From NCBI GenBank assembly GCA_026713865.1, contig JAPONQ010000026.1:36231-100230 (forward strand): a DNA stretch of 64,000 nt. The letters are read 5' to 3'. The notes under the pieces were generated by a model, which saw only the letters and a list, made by a program, of their open reading frames with translations, ran no database searches and was not told the origin of the DNA. Positions 36,617-44,000 of the stretch are shown one piece after another. The position numbers and the translations under genes were made by a program. Position 1 is the first letter of the stretch. Every line of letters starts with the position of its first letter. Source of the stretch: Chloroflexota bacterium. GTDB lineage: Bacteria; Chloroflexota; Dehalococcoidia; UBA2979.

Positions 36617-37289
36617 ACCTGTACCCCACGCCCCAGACGGTCTTGAGGTAGCGCGGTCGCGACGGATCGGGCTCGAGCTTTGCCCGCAGCCGCCGCATGT
36701 GGACCGTGACGGTGTTCTCCTCGGTCTCCGTGTCATGATCCCAGACCGCCGTGATCAGCTGCTCGCGCGTGAAGACCTGGCGCGGGTGGGAGGCGAGCAC
36801 CAGCAGGAGGTCGAACTCCCGCGCGGTGAGGCGCAGCTCTCCGCCACGCGAGCTGACCGTACGCGCCAGACGGTCGATGCGGAGATCGCCGTGGCGCAGC
36901 AGGTCGCCGCCGCTCTCGGCGCGGCCTGTGCGGCGCAGGATCGCCTCGACGCGCGCGGCGAGTTCGCGCGGGCTGAACGGCTTGGTTACGTAGTCGTCGG
37001 CACCGAAGTCGAAGCCTGCCAGGCGGTCCGCCTCCCCTGCGCGCGCCGTCAGCATGATGATCGGAACTCCGCTCTCGGAGCGGATGCGGCGGCAGACCTC
37101 GACGCCGTCGAGACCCGGAAGCATGAGGTCGAGCACGATGATGTCGGGCCGGAACTCGTCGAAAACGCGCAGCGCGGCGGGCCCGTCCCCGGCGACCTCG
37201 ACGTCGTGCCCGTCGCGCTCGAGGTAGCGGACGACGACGTCCGCCACCGTGGGCTCGTCCTCGACGACGAGGACGCGGGCTGCCGGCAT
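36606..37289 (-). CDS. OmpR/PhoB-family response regulator
   Basis: The protein has 227 aa. The receiver domain has acidic pair E10-D11, phospho-acceptor D54 in IIVLDLMLPG, and the conserved Lys in DDYVTKPFSP. The C-terminal winged helix carries LTAREFDLLLVLASHPRQVFTREQL and the YLKTVWGVGYRFEP ending. It should bind DNA as a dimer when phosphorylated by the downstream kinase. ATG 37289 follows GGGAGGG. It is divergent from a crotonase gene with a 211-base gap that could hold shared control sites. Confidence 0.94.
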   Translation of the reverse strand: MPAARVLVVEDEPTVADVVVRYLERDGHDVEVAGDGPAALRVFDEFRPDIIVLDLMLPGLDGVEVCRRIRSESGVPIIMLTARAGEADRLAGFDFGADDYVTKPFSPRELAARVEAILRRTGRAESGGDLLRHGDLRIDRLARTVSSRGGELRLTAREFDLLLVLASHPRQVFTREQLITAVWDHDTETEENTVTVHMRRLRAKLEPDPSRPRYLKTVWGVGYRFEP

Positions 37290-37500
37290 GGTGCCCTCCC
37301 TTGCCGTCCTCCCTGGAGGATAGACGAACGTCGCCGACCGGCGGTACGCCAGGCGCCGGGCCCCGCTGGCTCAGCGGGCGCCGGTCGGGCCGTCGTAGAG
37401 GCGAGCGCGCTCCGCGCCTGCGTGGTCCGCGCACCCGGTCGGCCGCGTCTGATAGCCTCGCGATGTCGCCCCGGCATCCGGGGGGAAGGGAGACGACAGC

Positions 37501-38355
37501 ATGGCACTCTACGGCGTCGATCTGGACCACATGGAGGCGGCGCACTTCGAGCGGCGGGGGCCGGTGGCGATCGTCACGCTCAACCGCCCGGAGTCGGCGA
37601 ACGCCCTCAACACAGCTATGCACCGCGATGTCGGCGCCTGCTGGAACGAGATCAACGAGAACGATGAGATCCGGGCCGCCGTCGTCACCGGCGCCGGCCG
37701 CTTCTTCTGCGCCGGGCGCGATCTGAACGAGTACGTCGGTCAGTACGGGAGCGGGGATACCTCGGCGCTGCGCCCGATAGACGACCCCGACCACGAGATG
37801 TTCGGCCGGCTCTGCAACCACTGGATCCTCCGCAAGCCGCTGGTCGGCGCCCTCAACGGTCCGGCCGTCGGCGGCGGTCTCGAGATGGTGACGATGGTCG
37901 ACATCATCGTGATGGCAGAGGACACCTACATCCTCGACGCGCACGCCAAGGTGAACGTCGGGTCGGGCGACGTGATGTACCACTACCTGCCGCCGATGAT
38001 CGCGCGCGCCTTCACGATGACGGATCGGCGCCTGAGCGCCGAGGAGTGCCTGCGCTGGGGTTTCGCGAGCGACGTCGTGCCGCGCGATCGCGTGCTCCCC
38101 CGAGCGATCGAGATCGCGGAGGCGACGACGCGCATGGGGCCGGACGCGATCGCGAAGCTGAAGCAGCGCTCGATCGAACTGCAGCTGCGGAGCGGGAACG
38201 TGCGCCCGCCGGAGGAGCTGGAGGAGAGGCGGAAGACGCGCCGGGAACTCATCCGGCAGACGGCGAGCGATCACGACCGCATGGAGGGAATGAGGGCCTT
38301 CGTGGAGGGCCGCGCGGCCGACTACGAGCGCCCGGCACGCCCGGACGTCCCCTAG
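37501..38355 (+). CDS. Crotonase-fold protein lacking both ECH catalytic glutamates
   Basis: The protein has 284 aa. It has IVTLNRPESANALNTA, FFCAGRDLNEY and NGPAVGGGLEMVTMVDI, so the fold and oxyanion hole are intact. The acidic residues of true hydratases are missing: the usual PE reads LDAHAKVNVGSG, and the second region reads ARAFTMTDRR. It probably catalyses another crotonase-type reaction. ATG 37501 is preceded by a purine-rich GGGGGGAAGGGAGA. A two-hotdog hydratase gene follows after 39 bases. Confidence 0.84.
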   Translation: MALYGVDLDHMEAAHFERRGPVAIVTLNRPESANALNTAMHRDVGACWNEINENDEIRAAVVTGAGRFFCAGRDLNEYVGQYGSGDTSALRPIDDPDHEMFGRLCNHWILRKPLVGALNGPAVGGGLEMVTMVDIIVMAEDTYILDAHAKVNVGSGDVMYHYLPPMIARAFTMTDRRLSAEECLRWGFASDVVPRDRVLPRAIEIAEATTRMGPDAIAKLKQRSIELQLRSGNVRPPEELEERRKTRRELIRQTASDHDRMEGMRAFVEGRAADYERPARPDVP

Positions 38356-38394
38356 GGCGGTGTCGTGCCGCGGGCGGTCGCGGGGGAGGGCGCG

Positions 38395-39504
38395 ATGACC
38401 GAGTCGTGGGTCGCCGAGTGGGACGGGGCGCTCGCCGCCGTCGGGCGGGACTTCTCCGGCGGCGAGCGGCACGTCGCCGCCGATGAGGTCGAGCGCGGCG
38501 CGGTCCGGCGCTACTGTGAGCCCCTGGAGTTCGACTGCCCGCTTCACCACGACGCGTCAGCGGCTCTGGCCGCCGGCTACCGCGGGATCGTCGCACCGGT
38601 GAGCGGCATCTCCTCGCGCTGGTCGCGGGGAGCGCTCTGGGAGCCGGGTATGCCGACGCGCTACCCCTCCGCCGACCGCGACGCCGACATGATCCGCTCC
38701 GCCGAAGCGCGGATGACCCGCCTGCCGGTGCCGCGCATGCCGCGGACCTTCGCGACCGACGTCGAGATCGAGTACGGCGAGCCGGTCTGTGTTGGAGACC
38801 GGCTGACCACCAGCGGGCTGCGCCTGGTGAGCGTGGTGCCGAAGGAGACGCGGGTGGGCCGCGGCGCGTTCGTGACGACGGAGTCGTCGATACACAACCA
38901 GCGCGGCGAGCTCGTCGCGACCGTGCGGCACGGCGGCTTTCAGTACCGGCCGCGGCCATTCGAGACCCAGGCGGGAAGCGCCTCGGCCGGCGGCGGGGGC
39001 GACGGTGCTCAGCGGAATCAGCCCGCGCCCGAGGCGGCTCGGGCGCCCTCGGTCGACTGGTCGCAGCAGCGCTTCTTCGAGGACGTGGCCGTCGGAGACG
39101 AGGTGCCGCCGGTCAGCCTCAACGTCACCATCACCCGCCTCGTCGTCGAGGCGGGGGCGAACCTCGACTTCAGCCAGGTGCACCACCACGAGGGTGTCGC
39201 GCGCGTCTCGGGCGCTCCGGACGTCTATGCGAACAACATCTTCGTTCAGGGCTGGTGGGAACGGGCCGTGCGCGAGTTCATCGGGATCCGCGGCCATTTT
39301 AAGCGCACCGGACCCCTGCGTATGCGTATCTTCAATACCGTCGGGGATACGGTGACGACGAAGGGCGTGGTCACCCGGGCATGGCGGGAGGCGGGCGAGG
39401 GCCTGCTCGAGCTGGAGATGCGGACCGAGATGTCTCGCGGGGTGTCGGTGGGGCCCGGGCCGGTCATCGTCTCGCTCCCGCTTCGGGGCTCCGCGGGAGC
39501 CTGA
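38395..39504 (+). CDS. Two-hotdog MaoC-like acyl-CoA hydratase
   Basis: The protein has 369 aa and is a close paralogue of the gene at 17633. It has the same order of an N-terminal hotdog with D47-C-P-L-H51 in EFDCPLHHD, a low-complexity linker, and a C-terminal hotdog with LDFSQVHHH and GAPDVYANN. GGGGGAGGG precedes ATG 38395. It follows the crotonase on the same strand, so the pair may act in sequence on one acyl-CoA. Two such paralogues in one window suggest parallel pathways for related acids. Confidence 0.88.
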   Translation: MTESWVAEWDGALAAVGRDFSGGERHVAADEVERGAVRRYCEPLEFDCPLHHDASAALAAGYRGIVAPVSGISSRWSRGALWEPGMPTRYPSADRDADMIRSAEARMTRLPVPRMPRTFATDVEIEYGEPVCVGDRLTTSGLRLVSVVPKETRVGRGAFVTTESSIHNQRGELVATVRHGGFQYRPRPFETQAGSASAGGGGDGAQRNQPAPEAARAPSVDWSQQRFFEDVAVGDEVPPVSLNVTITRLVVEAGANLDFSQVHHHEGVARVSGAPDVYANNIFVQGWWERAVREFIGIRGHFKRTGPLRMRIFNTVGDTVTTKGVVTRAWREAGEGLLELEMRTEMSRGVSVGPGPVIVSLPLRGSAGA

Positions 39505-39580
39505 CGCCGGGTCCGTCGAGGCGACCAAGCGGGAGTCGGGAGTCAGCGGCGGGAGCGGACACCGGTGGCGCGGCCCGGGT

Positions 39581-39586
39581 TACGGT
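39581..39586 (+). promoter_or_regulatory. -10-like TACGGT before SPFH gene
   Basis: TACGGT lies 27 bases before the ATG of the SPFH protein gene, a usual promoter distance. No clear -35 is seen. Confidence 0.3.
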
Positions 39587-39613
39587 GTGCCGTGCGCAGG
39601 AGAGGGAATCGCG

Positions 39614-40486
39614 ATGCTGTTCGTCATCATTCGGCAATACGAGAGAGGCGTGAAGTTCCGCCTCGGTCGCTACGTGGGAACGAAGGGGCCGGGACTCGCG
39701 CTTCTGATCCCGATCATCGACCGCATCCAGAAGGTCGACATGCGCGAGCAGGTGATCGACGAGCCGCCGCAGACCGCGATCAGCAAGGACAACGCGCTGG
39801 TCGACATCGACTTCGTGGTCTTCCTGCAGGTCGGCGACGCCGAGGCGGCCGTGATCAACATCCGGAGCTTCGAGGCCGCCGTGCGCAACCTGGCGACCAC
39901 CACGCTGCGAGCGGTGATCGGGGAGATGGAGGTGGAGGAGGTGCTCTCCAAGCGCGACTCCATCAACCAGCGGCTGCAGCTGAAGATCTCCCAGGAGACC
40001 GTCCGCTGGGGCGTGGAGGTGAAGGCGGTCGAGATCCGGGAGGTGCGGCCGCAGCGAGACATCCAGGAGGCGATGACCCGCCTCCTGACGGCCGACCGGA
40101 CCAAGCGCTCCGAGATCACGGAGTCCGAGGGCCAGCGGCAGTCGGCGATCAACGTCGCCGAGGGGAGGAAGCAGGCGTCGATCCTCGAGGCCGAGGGCGC
40201 GCGCGAGAGCTCGATCCTGCGGGCGGAGGGCGATCGGCAGGCGGCGATACTGCAGGCCGAGGGCTTCTCGATCGGGCTCGACCGCATCTTCGAGAGCGCG
40301 CGCCGGGTCGATTCCAACACGATGGGACTGCAGTACCTGGAGATGATGAAGAGCCTCGGGGAGGGCGCGTCGACGAAGTGGATCATCCCGATGGATCTCG
40401 CCTCGGTCGCAAACACGCTGAGCGGCACGCTGGCCGGTCTCGCACCCTCCGGTCGCGACGCCGGCGCAGACGATACGGAGGCCTAG
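39614..40486 (+). CDS. SPFH/stomatin-like protein without membrane anchor
   Basis: The protein has 290 aa and an SPFH (slipin/stomatin) domain. It contains RQYERGVKFRLGRYVG, PIIDRIQKVDMREQVIDEPPQ, VDIDFVVFLQV and LRAVIGEMEVEEVLSKRDSIN. Then comes a heptad-rich Glu/Ala region (EAEGARESSILRAEGDRQAAILQAEG), expected to form a coiled coil for ring assembly. Usual slipins carry an N-terminal membrane hairpin before the QYERG segment; here only MLFVII precedes it and upstream in-frame sequence is not hydrophobic. The start codon is fixed by GGAATCGCG-ATG context. The typical partner NfeD is adjacent but convergent. Confidence 0.88.
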   Translation: MLFVIIRQYERGVKFRLGRYVGTKGPGLALLIPIIDRIQKVDMREQVIDEPPQTAISKDNALVDIDFVVFLQVGDAEAAVINIRSFEAAVRNLATTTLRAVIGEMEVEEVLSKRDSINQRLQLKISQETVRWGVEVKAVEIREVRPQRDIQEAMTRLLTADRTKRSEITESEGQRQSAINVAEGRKQASILEAEGARESSILRAEGDRQAAILQAEGFSIGLDRIFESARRVDSNTMGLQYLEMMKSLGEGASTKWIIPMDLASVANTLSGTLAGLAPSGRDAGADDTEA

Positions 40487-40492
40487 GGGAGG

Positions 40493-41647
40493 CTAGAGGC
40501 GCGCCCCGCGGGGAGGCTCCGAGCGCTCGGTCCGCGAGAGGTAGCTGCGGCTGATCGCCACGACGCCCACGGCGGCGATGGTCGCGGTGGCGAGCAGGGC
40601 CAGTCCGAGCATGGTGAGCAGGCGCTTGAGGTCGATCTCCGTCGACCCCTGGCCGACGAAGATGCTCAGAGCGAGGACGACCGCGATCGCTCCTCCGGAG
40701 CCGAGTATCCCGCCGCTGCCGGTGAAGCCCTCGAGGGCGAGCAGGGCGATGCCGAACACGAGCAACGCGACGGCGGCCTCGGTGGGCAGGAGGGAGCCGA
40801 TGCCCAGCAGCGAGGCGATCGTCGCCGTAATGCCGACGACGGCTGGCAGGAAGAGCCCGGGATTCAGCATCTCGATCGCGAGCCCCGACACCCCCACCGC
40901 GATGAGTATCGCGAGCACGATCGGGTCGCCGAGGATCTGCAGGGCTCGCTCGTAGGCGTTGCGGTCGTTGAAGTAGAGCGGCGCCTCCCGCACGTCCAGA
41001 GTCAGCTCCTCGCCCGAGAGCAGCCGGACGCTTCGTCCGTGGGCGGCCGCCAGCAGCTCGAGGATGGAGGAGGCCTCGAGGTCGACGATGTGCTCCGCCG
41101 CCGCCTCCGACGGCGTTGCGGAGGCGGCATCGCGCACCGCCGCCTCCGCCCAGTCCGCGTTACGGCCGTGCTGCTCCGCGACGGCGCGGGCGAAGGCGAC
41201 CGTGTCGTTCTCCACCTTGCGGCCGAGTGCTCCCCCGACGTCGTCGCCCGTCGCCGTGACCGGCGTCGCGGCCCCGATCGACGTGCCCGGCGCCATGGCG
41301 GCGATGTGTCCCGCCATCACGATAAAGGTGCCGGCTGAGGCCGCCCGCGCCCCCGGCGGCGTGACGAAGGTCAGGACCGGCACGTTCGCCTGCTCGATGC
41401 GGCCCACGGTCGCTCGCATCGAGTCGATGTCGCCGCCGGGAGTGTCGACACGTATGACGACGGCCGCCGCCCCCTCCGACTCCGCGCGGTCGATCCCGCG
41501 GTCGATGTAGCGCACGAGCACGTGGCCGACCGGGGTGTCGGCCGTCAGGATATGGACCGACCCGGGCGCCGCCGACTCGGTGCATGCCGATGCGGCGACG
41601 AGGAGCGCCGCGCAGGCGAGCGCCAGGGGCCCCGCCCGGAGTCTCAT
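40493..41647 (-). CDS. NfeD-type membrane ClpP-class serine protease
   Basis: The protein has 384 aa. An N-terminal signal with A-S-A-C22 suggests a lipoprotein or cleaved signal. The protease domain has VIRVDTPGGDID, the catalytic Ser104 in ARAASAGTF and Lys144 in LGRKVENDT, 40 residues apart like the Ser-Lys dyad of archaeal NfeD. Four or five membrane helices follow. The soluble C-terminal OB-fold found in many long NfeD proteins is absent. NfeD proteins cleave hydrophobic stomatin tails; the stomatin partner gene ends six bases away on the opposite strand. A TACTAT hexamer suggests a leaderless start at 41647. Confidence 0.88.
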   Translation of the reverse strand: MRLRAGPLALACAALLVAASACTESAAPGSVHILTADTPVGHVLVRYIDRGIDRAESEGAAAVVIRVDTPGGDIDSMRATVGRIEQANVPVLTFVTPPGARAASAGTFIVMAGHIAAMAPGTSIGAATPVTATGDDVGGALGRKVENDTVAFARAVAEQHGRNADWAEAAVRDAASATPSEAAAEHIVDLEASSILELLAAAHGRSVRLLSGEELTLDVREAPLYFNDRNAYERALQILGDPIVLAILIAVGVSGLAIEMLNPGLFLPAVVGITATIASLLGIGSLLPTEAAVALLVFGIALLALEGFTGSGGILGSGGAIAVVLALSIFVGQGSTEIDLKRLLTMLGLALLATATIAAVGVVAISRSYLSRTERSEPPRGARL

Positions 41648-41654
41648 GGCTCAT

Positions 41655-41660
41655 ATAGTA
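41655..41660 (-). promoter_or_regulatory. -10-like TACTAT for leaderless NfeD transcript
   Basis: On the minus strand TACTAT ends eight bases before the NfeD ATG, so transcription would begin at or next to it. There is no Shine-Dalgarno sequence between. Confidence 0.35.
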
Positions 41661-41741
41661 GCGGCCGCGCGGCGAGGGCTGCGGCGGGACGAGGGGCAGT
41701 CTCTCCCCCGCCGGCGGGCAGGACTGGCGAGGGAGGGCACC

Positions 41742-42176
41742 GTGACGGGGATCGTGTGGCGGGCGCTCGGGATCTTGCTCATCGGGACGGCCGTGGCCGT
41801 TGCGGTCAATCTGGCCCTCACACCGCTCTACCACGACGGCTCACCGACCTATCCCGTCTGGGAGCTGATCAACTGGTTCATGGCGGCCTCGACGCTCGTT
41901 CTGCTGGCCGCGGGCTACCTGCGCCGGCGCGGCCTGGCCGGCCGTGATGTGGACATCCTCGACTACCTGCGGGTCACGCTCTCCTACTACGGAGCCATCG
42001 CGTTGGCGATGCTCTTCTTCTGGGGATGGTTCTGGACCCTCAATCCCGGTAGCGAGAGCGGCGACGCCGTCACCTCGCACGCCGTCTACTTCCCGCTCGT
42101 GGACGCTCTCTTTGTCCTGCTTGCCCTCGCCGTCGGACGCCGTCTCTGGGCCGAGGGCGGTACCGATGTCGGATAA
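41742..42176 (+). CDS. Small four-helix membrane protein, unknown function
   Basis: The protein has 144 aa with four predicted membrane segments: LGILLIGTAVAVAVNLAL, LINWFMAASTLVLLAAGYL, YYGAIALAMLFFWGWFW and YFPLVDALFVLLALAVG. I do not recognise a family. GGGAGGGCACC directly precedes the GTG start at 41742. It is divergent from NfeD. A strong palindrome about 110 bases after its stop probably terminates its transcript. Confidence 0.7.
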   Translation: MTGIVWRALGILLIGTAVAVAVNLALTPLYHDGSPTYPVWELINWFMAASTLVLLAAGYLRRRGLAGRDVDILDYLRVTLSYYGAIALAMLFFWGWFWTLNPGSESGDAVTSHAVYFPLVDALFVLLALAVGRRLWAEGGTDVG

Positions 42177-42288
42177 GCGATCGCCACGGTCGCGCCGGCG
42201 GTGCTGACGGGCCGGGCGCGCATCGCCGCGGGTAGCCGACCGCGCCCGCGGCGGCGGAGGCCGTGGGGGATCGGCCGGTCGTGAATGC

Positions 42289-42318
42289 AGAGGGGGAGGC
42301 CGTACGGCCTCCCCCTCT
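42289..42318. terminator. Perfect 30-bp palindrome, probable bidirectional terminator
   Basis: The arms AGAGGGGGAGGCCGT and ACGGCCTCCCCCTCT are exact reverse complements with no spacer (central CGTACG). It lies in the convergent gap between the small membrane protein gene and a binding-protein gene. It can fold into a stable hairpin from either strand. No long U-run follows, so a GC-rich or Rho-assisted terminator is inferred. Confidence 0.6.
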
Positions 42319-42339
42319 CGCTACGGTTGCCGGTGCCGT

Positions 42340-43950
42340 CTAGGCAGGCGAGATCTCGTCGAAGTTGAGGTCCGGGAACGCCCGCGCCACGTAGTCGGCG
42401 ATCCGGTTCGTGTACCACGCGTTGTGGTTCTCGGCGTGGTAGGTGGGGCCGACCGGGGCCTCGCCGTCCCAGGCGAAGAGATCGTTGATGCCCTGGTAGA
42501 GGCCCCGCCTCCCCTCGTCGTCGAGCTCCACGATGGCCGCGCCGTAGAGCGCATCGAACTGTGCTGCGGTCGGGTCCTCGGGGCCGTCCCACAGCCTGTA
42601 GGCGCCGGCTCCCTCGTACCAGTCGTAGAGGAACGAGGCATCGAACAGGTACGCGATCCAGCCGGCGTTGAAGGCACCCGGCCACGGCCTCTGCTCCCGC
42701 CCGTAGAGACGATCGCGCCAGATGTTGATCTCGAGCGGGTTGATGGCGCTTTCTACCCCGATGTCGGACCAGAAGCCCGTGCACGCCTCGACGAAGGCCT
42801 TCGTGTCACCCGCCAGCCGGCTGTCGACGGGCATCTCGAATCCATTGGGGAAGCCTGCGTCCGCCAGGAGCTGGCGAGCGGTGTCCGGGTCGTAGTCGAT
42901 TGAGCTCTTCTCCGGGCTAAAGCCGAAGACGGCCTCGCTCGGGATCTGGTCGGTCGCGCGCCGCCCGAGCCCCTGGAACACCGCGTCGATGATCAGCTCC
43001 ACGTCGATGGCGGAGATCAGGGCGCGGCGCACCCGTACGTCGTTGGTCGGGCCACCCTCGGCGCGGCGGTTGCCGAAGTCCCAGTGCTGCGCACCCAGGG
43101 AGGGCGGCGCCCCCGTCTCGGTATTGGCGAGTGCCTGGACGCGGGCGACGTCGGTCGCCGGCACGCGCTGCACCCAGTCGAGGTCTCCGGACTCGTAGGC
43201 GGCGACGAGCGTCGTGAACTCCTCGATGATGTTGAGCTTTGCCGCCGTGTATCCTCGGTTGCCCCGCCACGACGACGCGCTCTCCGCGAACTCGATCGAC
43301 TGGTCCTGCACGATGTTGGTCACAACGTACGAGCCCGTGCCGACGGGATTCGTCGCCAGCGCCTCCGAGAAGGCGGTCGGTGTTCCGCCCGACGCCTCGA
43401 AGACGTGCTTCGGGAGGACGTAGGGGAGCGTGGCGCGCCGCGGCATGATCGGGTCGGTGCCGGTGGCGCGGATCCGCACGGTGCGCGGGTCGACGACGGT
43501 GACCGACTCCTGGGTGTTGACGCGGGAGATGAGCCGCGAGGCGTTGTCCGGGTTTGCGTAGTACTCGAAGCTGAACTTGACGTCGTCGGCCGTGAACTCG
43601 GTGCCGTCGGACCACTCGGCCTCGCGGAGGCTGAAGATCCAGTCGCTGCCGGCGGCCTCCCAGGACTCGGCGAGCGCCGGCTCGATGACGGTGCCGGTGA
43701 TGTCGAGCCTCGTCAGCGGGTCGTAGACCGCGTAGTACTCCGTGGGCGCGAGTGCCGTGGTGTTGGGGTCCATCGACGGCGACTTGTTCTGCCGTCCGAT
43801 CACGATGGAGCCGGTCTTCACAGCCTCGGTCGGAGCAGCCGTCGCGGTGGCCGCTGCCGTCGGCGCTGTCGTTGGCACCGGTGCCGTGACCTCGTCGTCG
43901 TCGTCGCCGCAGCCGATCACCGCGGCAGTGTGGTGCGTCCTATCACGCAC
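42340..43950 (-). CDS. SBP_bac_5 lipoprotein-type binding protein with damaged signal sequence
   Basis: The protein has about 536 aa and is a peptide/opine-type binding protein. Family parts are FSLREAEWSDGTEFTADDVKFSFEYYANP, VVDPRTVRIRATGTDP, GTGSYVVTN and RVRRALISAIDVELII. The mature N-terminus looks like a lipoprotein: V-I-G-C followed by GDDDDE and an Ala/Thr/Pro linker. Yet the residues before it (RDRTHHTAA) are polar, and no frame supplies a hydrophobic signal segment. GTG 43950 is a provisional start. A deletion or assembly fault at the 5' end is likely. The preceding gene, another binding protein, ends only 50 bases away. Confidence 0.8.
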   Translation of the reverse strand: MRDRTHHTAAVIGCGDDDDEVTAPVPTTAPTAAATATAAPTEAVKTGSIVIGRQNKSPSMDPNTTALAPTEYYAVYDPLTRLDITGTVIEPALAESWEAAGSDWIFSLREAEWSDGTEFTADDVKFSFEYYANPDNASRLISRVNTQESVTVVDPRTVRIRATGTDPIMPRRATLPYVLPKHVFEASGGTPTAFSEALATNPVGTGSYVVTNIVQDQSIEFAESASSWRGNRGYTAAKLNIIEEFTTLVAAYESGDLDWVQRVPATDVARVQALANTETGAPPSLGAQHWDFGNRRAEGGPTNDVRVRRALISAIDVELIIDAVFQGLGRRATDQIPSEAVFGFSPEKSSIDYDPDTARQLLADAGFPNGFEMPVDSRLAGDTKAFVEACTGFWSDIGVESAINPLEINIWRDRLYGREQRPWPGAFNAGWIAYLFDASFLYDWYEGAGAYRLWDGPEDPTAAQFDALYGAAIVELDDEGRRGLYQGINDLFAWDGEAPVGPTYHAENHNAWYTNRIADYVARAFPDLNFDEISPA

Positions 43951-44000
43951 GCGCGCCCGCTGTCCATCGATCCGGCGCCGGCGCGGAGCACCGGATGGGC

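Noticed and set aside
36733..38550. 605-codon minus-strand frame
   Set aside because: Antisense to the crotonase gene and shifted frame of the response regulator; both real genes are well supported.
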